Shown here piece by piece: positions 22,866 to 32,399 of a stretch of 64,000 bases of DNA (its first letter is position 1; each line of letters begins with the position of its first letter). Made by a program: the position numbers and the translations under genes. Below the pieces are notes generated by a model. It had not been told where the DNA came from and ran no database searches. It saw only the letters and a program-made list of their open reading frames with translations. The stretch comes from a virus: positions 1-64,000 of the IMG/VR virus record IMGVR_UViG_3300025073_000025; one strand, written 5' to 3'.

Positions 22866-25800
22866 CTATATTACTATATTAATATCGGATATGTCACTAC
22901 CGACTATATTCGGTGAAGAATTACTATCATAATAATCAACCAACTCACTAGTATCTAAATTAACAACACTAAAACCAGGAGAAGCACTACTTAAATATTT
23001 AACGGAATCTTGACCCACAGCATACCCAAATTTGTAAACCTTAGAAGAAAAGGTACTGTAAGAAGGCTCATCCCCATATTCGACTTTAAACGTATCTGCT
23101 ACAACACTCTTACCAGTATAACCGGTAACAATAACCCTATTTATACCCAAATAACTGCCCAAATAAACCCACCCGGATGCCCTAACAACATCTACAGAAT
23201 ACCCACTACAATCCCGTACCTGAGACACAACAACTGTAGTTGCATCTAAATCAGAGGCCCCTCCCTCCCCTATGTTATCTAAAACAGACACAAGAGGGTT
23301 TGTAGAAAAAGAATCTGATACGGGCAAAGTCTCCACACCATTATGATAAATAATAATAGGGGTTGTTGTAGAATACACCGGGTCAACATTGTAAAACATA
23401 TACAAGCTACCATAGATAGCACTGCCACAATTAAATCTAAATATGATAACGTCCGAAGATGACCCATTATACTTATAACGCTGAGCCCCAAAATAAGCCC
23501 CCCTATAAGAAGCGGAGTTTTGCTGTAAAGACCATGTTCCAGAGGTTGTAATATGGTCCGTGTTAGTATCCATTATATTTCGTATAGCGGGATTGTTAAA
23601 ATTATTCTTACCAAATGAAACCCGCTTTAATAAGGTATCTGGAATATTTATACCTAAAGTATACAACTCTTCTTTTAGGGTTCCATCTACAAAAACACTA
23701 AGATTTTTATCACTATCCACACTAAGCTTATACAAAGACCTAGAAGCCCAATCATGCAACACAACAGAGGAATAAGACCCCAGCTCTGACTGGCTACCAA
23801 AAGAATATATCCCTATTTTCTTAGAACCATCATAGAGAGCGTTCAACTCATATTTCTTTTCACCATTCTCGATATTTGCTATTGTACACACATAATTATT
23901 GGAATCCGTTGAATAGGTATCTAAAACAAAGTCATTTTCAAAACAAAACTGTACTTCTGACCGCATAGTACAGTCATAGCGCTCATAATAATTTTCAGAG
24001 CAAAGGGAAGAACAGCCCAATGTCATATAACCTGCTACCGTAGAAATATTTGTGTAATCATTTACTACTAGATCTATAACGTCCACATCCAACTGTCCAG
24101 AACTAGAAATCTGGTTACAATAACCACCAAAGCATAAATACATACCATGCTTTAGTTGACTCGTGAGCAGCACAGACCCTACAAAAACACCATCTATATA
24201 GGCAGATAAAGTTGATGTTAGATAATTATAATCTATACGCCAAAGCCTATAAGAAGCATTTTCTGTACCATCAGTGGCATTAAAACCTATATAGTTTGTA
24301 CTACCATACCTAGTCTCACTTTGTCCCTCTTTCTTCCATAAAGAATACCTAGAAGACAGTGTCTGCGTATTATAACCAATAAGCCACAGCCCGTTTTTAC
24401 CTAACAAGGTATTACCCATTCTAGAAACACCAGTCCAAGAATCATTACCCCTACTACCCAGGTAATCCGTAACACCAAAAACAAAACTATTAAAAGAACT
24501 AGCGTGGTTTGGAGAAGGAAGACCCAAAATTTTCACTTTCATAGTAGCAGAAAAACTCGCCGAGGGAACCGGGCACGCATTAGTCCGCAAAGCTTGGGAC
24601 CCTCCCGTTTCTGTAATATTGTTAATTATAAAACTTAAAACCCCTCCCCCCTCGTCCACAGAAGTCTTACTCACGGCATGGCTCTCAAAATCAAACCAGA
24701 CCCCGTCTACTAAAGAATCAGAAAAACTATCAGACTTAGCATACTTACCAGAACCAAGAGAAACCCTACTGAAACTTTTCCCTGATTGGCCCTCAGGGTT
24801 AATTAATAAAGCAGGCTCCCAAGAAACATAATCTTTAAACTCATTATTTTTGAACCTATATTTTGCCGTACTTAAAGTCCCTATTCCATAATTCAAATAC
24901 ACAGTATCTGTTATTGGAGAATAAGAAGCACTCATATTATTGGATACGGAGGCAAAAAACCAACCAGAACTGGTATTAATCCACGCCCCTTTCTTTATAT
25001 CATAGCACAAAAACCTATTATACTTACTTATCATAAAATACAAACACTCATCATAAGGCCTATAAAAACTATATATACCAGTATCAACATTATATGGTAC
25101 AGGAGGATCTGACAAAGGCCCTTCCCAACTTCTTTGATCAAGCATTATTCTATAAAAATTAGAAGTCGTACCATAAGACCAAACATAAATAGCATTATCA
25201 TATTCAGAATAAACAACACAGGTATCTACAGCTCCTACAGGACTATAAGTGCCACATAAACTAGCCCCCTCCCAATTTAACCACTCGGACTTAAACCTCC
25301 CTACCTCCCCGTCTTGCACTAGGAAGAGCTCCTTTCTAGAAACAGCAGGCGACACCTCACCGTCATCAAAGACCTCTCCACCGCCTACATACACAGGACC
25401 GGTCCCGATATTACTCGAACTCCACACTCCTGTTTCTTTATTGAAATAAGACATAAAAGTAGGACCAATGAGATACTGATTTCCATCATCTATATCAACA
25501 CAATATGCCCTACTAGAGCCAACTCCTGTATAACCAGGAGCTTGAGTATTACACCCTATTAAACTCCACTGTCCATAAGACGAGGACAAGGACCGAGAAA
25601 ATAAAGAAAAAGTATCTGGTGTATAATTATAGTAAAAATACCCAACGTCACCTAAATAAGACACACAAAGACACCCCTTAGCAGAACTATTCGCACTAGC
25701 AGGCCTGTCTATCCACCTATTCCAAGAATTACCGAATGAATCATTAAAGTAATTAGAAGTACCAACATACATAAGCCCTGTATAACCTATTACCCCGGAA

Positions 25801-28800
25801 TCTGGTTCTACATTGGATACTATTTTAGCACTACCATATAGTACGTTATTATCCATGCCAGACTCATCTATGCCATAATCATAAATATAATCAGGCTGTC
25901 CAGCAAGAGAACCTGTATATACACAAATATTAACACCACTGGTCGTAGAAACAAAAGAAGCGTCCTGCTCAACCTCTACGTACACACCATTATTTAATCT
26001 TACTTCATTTATACCACCAGATATAACTGTATAATCTGGGTCAAACTCCACCTTAAAGTTTTTTATGTCAAAACAGACGGAAGATATGCCACTAACAGTA
26101 ACCGGCATGTCATAACCAACGAAAAAGTTTACAAAACTACCAAAAGAAACTCCCGTAGGGCCCCCCACCAAAGCTCCATCTACATAACTAGAAACATTAC
26201 TACCGTCATAAGAAAGTCGCCAAGTTCGCCATTCCGCTAGAGCGGTACCGTCTATGGTATCAAATTGTACACCATCTAGATGCGTACCACCACTAACCGT
26301 GGGTTTAATCCCGCCGGCAGAATTATGAGTGGCTAGTATATATTTTCTACTAATGTTGTCTGATGGATAACCAAAATCTATCTCAAAATCTTTAAAATAA
26401 GAAGATACATTTTGGACAGAATTATCACTCTCTTTAAATCCAAACACAATATAAACATTAGAACCAACAGAATTTGTAAATGTTCTTATATGTGTACCAT
26501 CAACACTACAAGAAAATAAACCAGTAGAACTGTTATAAGTAAATTCCCATTGATGAAAAACTGCAGCACCAGTACCATCCCCAGAAAAAGCCGCCACAGT
26601 ATTGATGGTATTCGGAGTCCACGTATTTATAGCCGATTGAGCTATAGTATTATAAGCAGCAGGATTTATATCAGAAGTGTGATAAGTAAAAGCCATGGCA
26701 GTAGAAACCGTACTTGTAGAACCACCGCTACCATTACTGACACCAAACAATACAGATTTAAACCTACCAGCAGTAATTCCTGTTGGCATACTATTGATAC
26801 AAACCTTTACCCTAGCAGTAAACGACGAAGGACTAGCTAGGGAAAGATAACTACCAACAAGGGGGCCATATTGAGAACCCGTACTGCTACTTGAAGTGTA
26901 ACCATAAAACCTAGTACCGCTAACAGACAACAACATAGAGGTAGTATTAGTAGAAATATTTTTTGACCACCTGTCATATATATTATCTACCAAGGGGTCA
27001 TTTTGTATAACAGGCATGAATGTTAAGTTGGACGCTGAAACTGAATAGCTATTTCTATGCCCACTATAATAAGAATCTAACGAATAGGGCCACCCAGTAC
27101 CTGCCCCTAAATGTAAACCCCCTCCACAACGACTTACCCAGTCATCTATCCTTACGTCAGCGTACAAATCAAAGGGTCTAGAAGGATACCTGTTTGAAAC
27201 CAAACTGACAGAACCAGGTAAAACCTTGGTACCTGAAACGGTAAAATGGGCGCCATTAGGTAAAAACTCTAACTCACCACACCGTATAGAAGACAATTGT
27301 TCAGGTAAAGACCCGGAAAGACTAAAATTTATAGGCAGACTATCGTTAGAAAAAACCTCATTACCAACAACAAAATTTTCTGACAATAAGGCGGCTATAC
27401 TATCATAGTAAATAATCCTAGAACTTGTTCCACCATCAACAGAGACAGCAACCTTGCCATTATTTATTGAGACACTATTTATATTCCATTTATATACAGA
27501 ATTATACGCCCCTGACACCCCTATAAAAGGGTCCTTCAAAAAATACAAACCATCAGAAGTACCTGCTATAATAAACTCGTCGCCTAAATAGGTGCCACAA
27601 GCAACACACCTTATAAAGTCCGAGGGAGTAGCTACATCTGTATTTAACAAAAACCACTTTGAATATTCATTTCTGGCAGCTATTGATGGCCTATAATAAA
27701 CACCAGCACTATTATACCGATAAACTCTGTTATCAATGAAATCTATTCTATATAACCCCTTACTAGTAGCAGCCCAAACTTTACCGTTACTAGCACACAC
27801 AGAAACAGGAGCCTCCCCCAATGCATAGCCATACCCAATCAAAAACCTCATCCATAATGTGTTGTCGGCCGCATTTATTACGGACAAACCCTCGGTATCA
27901 ACAACAACATACACCTGAGTAGGAAACTCTGCGGTCAAACCCCTGACACCAGATACCCCCTCATAAAACCATCGTGGCATAGTAGCTAAATTTGAAGCGG
28001 AAAAATAAAAATAAGCCCTAGTGTTATCAGACCTGGTTGTGTTAAATTGAACCTTAAACTGTCTAATCCCACTATAAGCAGAAACATCGACTGGATATTC
28101 TCTATACTTCCACCTATTTCCATCTTCCGAATCCACCCAAGCTAATGTAGAAGAGTAACTAAGGGTACTGCCCACTTGATTGGAATCTACATAAAAAGAA
28201 ATTGTACCATCTTGTATTGCACTTGACATCAAAGACAATAAATCAATATAAACAGTGTCAATTTCTGTTAAATCTACAGATTGGTACATTAAAGCATAAC
28301 TACCATCAACTTGGTCCTTCTCTTTATACCCAAACACCCCCCAGGTAGGATTGTCATAAGCATGTAACTTTCCAACAGAAATATAGGAAGCACCCCCCCA
28401 ATTTGTATCTGCGTAAAACTTAACATACCGAGTGCTATCTTCACCCAGAAACACCTGTATTGGCTCTAAAACCCCACTAGTAGTAATACCGCTGGCTACT
28501 ATTTCAAAATCCCAATAATTAATAGTATTAGATACTCCCACCCTATAGTTCTTAACCCAATTTGTATAATCTGTACCAAACCCAGGTATAACACAAATAT
28601 GAGATATACTACTTACAACCCCCATGTCTACTATAACCGCATTAACATACTCAGTCTTATTTGCAGTCCACCAACCATTAGCACTATTAAAAACTACTAA
28701 GTTAGGAGCATCAAAACTCCCTGAATACCCACTACTTGTGACAGACTTACCTGATAACAAATCTGTCTCGCCTATCCATGGCATCCTAAAAAAATTGTGT

Positions 28801-29039
28801 TTATACGGAGTAGCAGAATCATCCGTGCCATAAGTCCAAGTACCACTGGTTGGTAAAGAAAAACTACTATTTATAAAAGGACTAGCTACATTCCATTTAT
28901 GGTCCCATGCATTTTCTGTACCAGTAACAGTAGAATTATAGTTTGAGACAGAAGTGACTACATCGGAATTAAGGATGTAATTACCGTTAATATCTGTATA
29001 GGTAGAATCTATATTTAAAATAGTGTCTAAACTTGACAT
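22866..29039 (-). CDS. Giant multidomain adhesin/tail fibre (discoidin, propeller and LamG-like modules)
   Basis: The 2057-residue protein has a discoidin-like N-terminal region (about 95-228, with VNAVIVDMGVVSSISHICV and RYVKFYADTNWGG), a beta-propeller from about 372 (VVVDTEGLSVINAADNTLWMRF, KVWAATSKGLYRIDF), several LamG/concanavalin-like units (FTYNSSTGLFSCSVDG, WRLSYDGSNVSSYVDG, WRIDYNYLTSTLSAYIDG) and a kelch-like section in the middle. The propeller is related to that of the 739-residue protein at 30180. Such modules bind glycans; it is likely a host-receptor binding or tail-decorating protein. Confidence 0.7.
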   Translation of the reverse strand: MSSLDTILNIDSTYTDINGNYILNSDVVTSVSNYNSTVTGTENAWDHKWNVASPFINSSFSLPTSGTWTYGTDDSATPYKHNFFRMPWIGETDLLSGKSVTSSGYSGSFDAPNLVVFNSANGWWTANKTEYVNAVIVDMGVVSSISHICVIPGFGTDYTNWVKNYRVGVSNTINYWDFEIVASGITTSGVLEPIQVFLGEDSTRYVKFYADTNWGGASYISVGKLHAYDNPTWGVFGYKEKDQVDGSYALMYQSVDLTEIDTVYIDLLSLMSSAIQDGTISFYVDSNQVGSTLSYSSTLAWVDSEDGNRWKYREYPVDVSAYSGIRQFKVQFNTTRSDNTRAYFYFSASNLATMPRWFYEGVSGVRGLTAEFPTQVYVVVDTEGLSVINAADNTLWMRFLIGYGYALGEAPVSVCASNGKVWAATSKGLYRIDFIDNRVYRYNSAGVYYRPSIAARNEYSKWFLLNTDVATPSDFIRCVACGTYLGDEFIIAGTSDGLYFLKDPFIGVSGAYNSVYKWNINSVSINNGKVAVSVDGGTSSRIIYYDSIAALLSENFVVGNEVFSNDSLPINFSLSGSLPEQLSSIRCGELEFLPNGAHFTVSGTKVLPGSVSLVSNRYPSRPFDLYADVRIDDWVSRCGGGLHLGAGTGWPYSLDSYYSGHRNSYSVSASNLTFMPVIQNDPLVDNIYDRWSKNISTNTTSMLLSVSGTRFYGYTSSSSTGSQYGPLVGSYLSLASPSSFTARVKVCINSMPTGITAGRFKSVLFGVSNGSGGSTSTVSTAMAFTYHTSDINPAAYNTIAQSAINTWTPNTINTVAAFSGDGTGAAVFHQWEFTYNSSTGLFSCSVDGTHIRTFTNSVGSNVYIVFGFKESDNSVQNVSSYFKDFEIDFGYPSDNISRKYILATHNSAGGIKPTVSGGTHLDGVQFDTIDGTALAEWRTWRLSYDGSNVSSYVDGALVGGPTGVSFGSFVNFFVGYDMPVTVSGISSVCFDIKNFKVEFDPDYTVISGGINEVRLNNGVYVEVEQDASFVSTTSGVNICVYTGSLAGQPDYIYDYGIDESGMDNNVLYGSAKIVSNVEPDSGVIGYTGLMYVGTSNYFNDSFGNSWNRWIDRPASANSSAKGCLCVSYLGDVGYFYYNYTPDTFSLFSRSLSSSYGQWSLIGCNTQAPGYTGVGSSRAYCVDIDDGNQYLIGPTFMSYFNKETGVWSSSNIGTGPVYVGGGEVFDDGEVSPAVSRKELFLVQDGEVGRFKSEWLNWEGASLCGTYSPVGAVDTCVVYSEYDNAIYVWSYGTTSNFYRIMLDQRSWEGPLSDPPVPYNVDTGIYSFYRPYDECLYFMISKYNRFLCYDIKKGAWINTSSGWFFASVSNNMSASYSPITDTVYLNYGIGTLSTAKYRFKNNEFKDYVSWEPALLINPEGQSGKSFSRVSLGSGKYAKSDSFSDSLVDGVWFDFESHAVSKTSVDEGGGVLSFIINNITETGGSQALRTNACPVPSASFSATMKVKILGLPSPNHASSFNSFVFGVTDYLGSRGNDSWTGVSRMGNTLLGKNGLWLIGYNTQTLSSRYSLWKKEGQSETRYGSTNYIGFNATDGTENASYRLWRIDYNYLTSTLSAYIDGVFVGSVLLTSQLKHGMYLCFGGYCNQISSSGQLDVDVIDLVVNDYTNISTVAGYMTLGCSSLCSENYYERYDCTMRSEVQFCFENDFVLDTYSTDSNNYVCTIANIENGEKKYELNALYDGSKKIGIYSFGSQSELGSYSSVVLHDWASRSLYKLSVDSDKNLSVFVDGTLKEELYTLGINIPDTLLKRVSFGKNNFNNPAIRNIMDTNTDHITTSGTWSLQQNSASYRGAYFGAQRYKYNGSSSDVIIFRFNCGSAIYGSLYMFYNVDPVYSTTTPIIIYHNGVETLPVSDSFSTNPLVSVLDNIGEGGASDLDATTVVVSQVRDCSGYSVDVVRASGWVYLGSYLGINRVIVTGYTGKSVVADTFKVEYGDEPSYSTFSSKVYKFGYAVGQDSVKYLSSASPGFSVVNLDTSELVDYYDSNSSPNIVGSDISDINIVI

Positions 29040-29046
29040 TGAGTAC

Positions 29047-30177
29047 CTATTGTTCTGTATACCATGTTATGATACCAGCTGTTTTTCCAGAGGTATCTTC
29101 ATTATTACGAATATATATATTTGCATAAGTGCTTGGTTGAACACCAGATATCGTTATGGGTGTTTCAAAACCTGCCTTTTTTATATATGGTTTGTTCGTT
29201 ATTGATCCTGTAATTGTTATACAAAATTGGGAATACCTATTTATATCATCTGCTATTATGATCTCTTTCGGCGCCGCCAAAAAATTTAGAGACCCATCCG
29301 CAATGCTCCAAAACGGGTCTGACTCAGAAGCCAACGACCCACTAGACCAACCCTCTACTGGAGCAATATATGAAGACCTAACCCCAATACACCTCTCGCT
29401 TCCACTGTTATCTATAAAACCTATAAAATCACCGTCTGGTAAAAATTCATCCCAAAAAACCCTGTATCCACTATAGCCATACAAATCAACAACAGGGCTA
29501 TAGTAGGTACCACTAACAGAGACCCCTGAAATAGTAAGGTTTGTGCCACTAACCACAGTATTAATATGTCTCCCACTATCCCAAGAAAAAGCCCCGGGTA
29601 GTATTAAACCCTTTTCATATCTAAAATAATAGGGGCCGGACCCAGAATAAGAAAGGGCTACACTTTCTACCCCGCTCCCCTCAGAAACAAATACATTTAT
29701 ATCTTTAACACCAGTGCTACTATTATATACAGAAACCATAGTATCACTGGTGTCACTTGAATCTAAAGCTACCTTATCAAAATCAAAAACCAGTAGAGTA
29801 TCTTTATTATATATTTGTAACTCATGTGCAGTAACAAGACTCAAAGAAGCCAAGTGCACAACCTTTACTCTTTTAGGATAAACACCCGTAAGACCAATAA
29901 ATAAACCACCAAGAATAACAGACGGAAAAACTTGTACCCAATAACCAAAAGACTCCTCAACATACATAGAAACCACACCCCCACCACTATAATAATAATA
30001 CACCCCCAACGTATAATACCTATTATACAAATCTATAATAAATTCCGCTGTCTCTCCTACAGAAATCGTGGGCCCGTTAACATACTTATCGCCATCGGAC
30101 ATATAAGTTAAATCACTAGAAACAATATTAGTAATACCTAAAATCCCTGTTATGTTTCCTGTAAGTGTATAAGACAT
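29047..30177 (-). CDS. Structural protein of the adhesin block, function unknown
   Basis: The 376-residue protein is beta-rich and full of Ser, Gly and Tyr. It contains VYPKRVKVVHLASLSLVTAHELQIYN, which resembles the core of a discoidin-like fold, and an SGTYYSPVVDLYGYSG segment. There is no catalytic motif. It is two bases from the 739-residue protein and seven from the 2057-residue one, and is most likely part of the same appendage. The codons for NFLAAPKE (29266-29287) contain one of the bracketed GC palindromes. Confidence 0.6.
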   Translation of the reverse strand: MSYTLTGNITGILGITNIVSSDLTYMSDGDKYVNGPTISVGETAEFIIDLYNRYYTLGVYYYYSGGGVVSMYVEESFGYWVQVFPSVILGGLFIGLTGVYPKRVKVVHLASLSLVTAHELQIYNKDTLLVFDFDKVALDSSDTSDTMVSVYNSSTGVKDINVFVSEGSGVESVALSYSGSGPYYFRYEKGLILPGAFSWDSGRHINTVVSGTNLTISGVSVSGTYYSPVVDLYGYSGYRVFWDEFLPDGDFIGFIDNSGSERCIGVRSSYIAPVEGWSSGSLASESDPFWSIADGSLNFLAAPKEIIIADDINRYSQFCITITGSITNKPYIKKAGFETPITISGVQPSTYANIYIRNNEDTSGKTAGIITWYTEQ

Positions 30178-30179
30178 TG

Positions 30180-32399
30180 TTATCCTATAGCATACTCAGC
30201 TTTATTTATAATACCACCCTGTACAAAATCATTAATATATGTGTAGTAGTCTAGCGTATTTGTATCTACATCTATTGCTCCGTAACCATCTTTACAAGAA
30301 AAATATATCTTTTTCTGGCCTAAAGCTTCAAATAAAGTTGCAGATAAAACCTCATGTGTTCTAGTTGGTATTATATTATAGTCTGGTTCCTTTATAAATA
30401 CCCTTACGTTATCAACATAATAAGAAAGTTCCCCAACACCTGCAATAGAAGTAAGATATCTAAGTCTAAATACCAGCTGACCTACAGAATTAATAGAAGA
30501 ACAATCTATCGAATAATTATACTTTATAAAGGAGCCTTCTATACTATTAACAGACAATAAAACAGACCCACCACAAAGAACCTCAAACACCCCTATATTA
30601 GAGGTAATACCAGTAGTATTCACAACCTTAATATCGAAATATAATTTATCTATTAATGAAAAATCTACCTGTTGATAAACACCACCACTATAATTAGAAA
30701 CATAGTAACCGCCACTAATAGAAGAAAGCTTTAAGCTATAACTACCATTAGTTTTCCAAGAAGAAGACCTAGAAACGGAAACCAGGGGCTTTGGTAAAAC
30801 AGAAGAGTAAAGCAAGTGCCAATCAACCCCTAAAAACGATTCAAAAGAAGGGCTGCTTAAGGGATTAATAGAGTTAATTGGGCCAAAAGAAACTGACCCA
30901 CTATTATTTATATAATCTATTCCAAACTCATTTGCTAAAACTATCTCCCCCTCAATAGAACAGAATATAGAATTTATTTTCTCAGAAGATAGGGAAATAG
31001 GGGTAGTATCAGAATCATAAAAAACTGAATAATTGAACACCCCACCACCAGTAAGTATAGCAGATATGTCATCTAAAGCATAGAGTTTTCCTGTATTGGA
31101 GTCCTGGCTATAAGAAGACCACAATAATTTCCCAGCGGGGGAAATAAAAACATTTGATATATTTTCATTTCTATTTAAACTACTATATACTGAAAAATCA
31201 TCTACTAGTATATCCAAACCACTAACAGTAGTGACCGCTAAATAGTCTGTACCATTAAACTTCCTAAAAAATACGTCGTTAACCTGATTGTCTGGAAGCA
31301 AATCCATACTAATAGAATCGTACAAAATTGTATCAAAATTTCTTTCTACTATACAATAACTACTAGTTTGTTTCTTTCCTTTTATATACCTATAAAAAGT
31401 ATCATTTGAAAAATCTATGCAATTAAGTCCTTGTGTGGAAGTATAATAAATTTTTCCTTCCCCCGCCGAAATTTTACAATCAACGTCTCTAAACATAGCG
31501 CCGCTATCCAAATCAAACCTCATCCAAAGGGAGGAGTCTGACAAGTCCACCACAGATAAGCCCAAAGAATCAACAACAAAAATAGTCTCACCAGGAAAAG
31601 ACTGTGTAACCCCACGTATTTTTGAGGAAAACATAGTTGAGGGGATAACGGACCCGCTTATAGACACCCCCTCAACCCTACACACTACTGTATTAGCCTG
31701 CTCAGCCTCCAACTCCAACTCCACATACAAAGGCTTCTCCCAGCATAACCCAGATACCGTGCTACCGACCTGTACGAAACCGCCCCCGTAATCTACATAG
31801 GAGGACACCCCCGAGGCATCACGAACGATCCTCAAACAAGATACACTTGAATCAGCCTCAGTAGAAACAAAAGAACCGTTGTTGAACCAAGAGTAATATT
31901 TTAGTTCTTTACCCTCTACATAATGAGACATAGCTCCTATAGAAGACCCATCAAAATACTTAGACACCCTATATTTATAAGAACTATCCTTAGAAACAGA
32001 TAGACCAACAGCTACATTACTCCTATATTCATTATAATAAGAATTTTCATCAATGTAAAGTCTTATATCAAATATTCCTGAAAGAGTCCACTTTCCGTAG
32101 GAAGTCACACCTCCTCTAACCTCTTTTCCATAAGTACCCAAAGTCAAACCACTAGAAACAGACCCAGAAATAGTACCTCTATAAGAAAAATATGACCACT
32201 TATCATCTGCCAAATCTGTAGAATAGAAAAAATCGGTAGGCCTATAATTTTCTAAGTACCAACTTGAAGAGGTACCCCCATAAATATCCCACGACTCTCC
32301 CTCACAGCTATAGTAGGACACTAACTTAGTATCGTTAGACCACACCACCTGGTTACCCCTGCCATCTACGTATGAGGTATCATATAGCCGATTAGTCAT
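30180..32399 (-). CDS. Adhesin-like structural protein with propeller (739 aa)
   Basis: The protein opens with a LamG-like region (YRVSKYFDGSS, CLRIVRDASGVSSYVDYGGG), followed from about residue 265 by a propeller with IFVVDSLGLSVVDLSDSSLWMRFDL and KIYYTSTQGLNCIDFSNDTFYRY, which copies the arrangement in the 2057-residue protein. A jelly-roll-like domain near 540-690 (SYSLKLSSISGGYYV, LYFDIKVVN) may bind carbohydrate. It overlaps the previous gene by eight bases. Confidence 0.65.
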   Translation of the reverse strand: MTNRLYDTSYVDGRGNQVVWSNDTKLVSYYSCEGESWDIYGGTSSSWYLENYRPTDFFYSTDLADDKWSYFSYRGTISGSVSSGLTLGTYGKEVRGGVTSYGKWTLSGIFDIRLYIDENSYYNEYRSNVAVGLSVSKDSSYKYRVSKYFDGSSIGAMSHYVEGKELKYYSWFNNGSFVSTEADSSVSCLRIVRDASGVSSYVDYGGGFVQVGSTVSGLCWEKPLYVELELEAEQANTVVCRVEGVSISGSVIPSTMFSSKIRGVTQSFPGETIFVVDSLGLSVVDLSDSSLWMRFDLDSGAMFRDVDCKISAGEGKIYYTSTQGLNCIDFSNDTFYRYIKGKKQTSSYCIVERNFDTILYDSISMDLLPDNQVNDVFFRKFNGTDYLAVTTVSGLDILVDDFSVYSSLNRNENISNVFISPAGKLLWSSYSQDSNTGKLYALDDISAILTGGGVFNYSVFYDSDTTPISLSSEKINSIFCSIEGEIVLANEFGIDYINNSGSVSFGPINSINPLSSPSFESFLGVDWHLLYSSVLPKPLVSVSRSSSWKTNGSYSLKLSSISGGYYVSNYSGGVYQQVDFSLIDKLYFDIKVVNTTGITSNIGVFEVLCGGSVLLSVNSIEGSFIKYNYSIDCSSINSVGQLVFRLRYLTSIAGVGELSYYVDNVRVFIKEPDYNIIPTRTHEVLSATLFEALGQKKIYFSCKDGYGAIDVDTNTLDYYTYINDFVQGGIINKAEYAIG

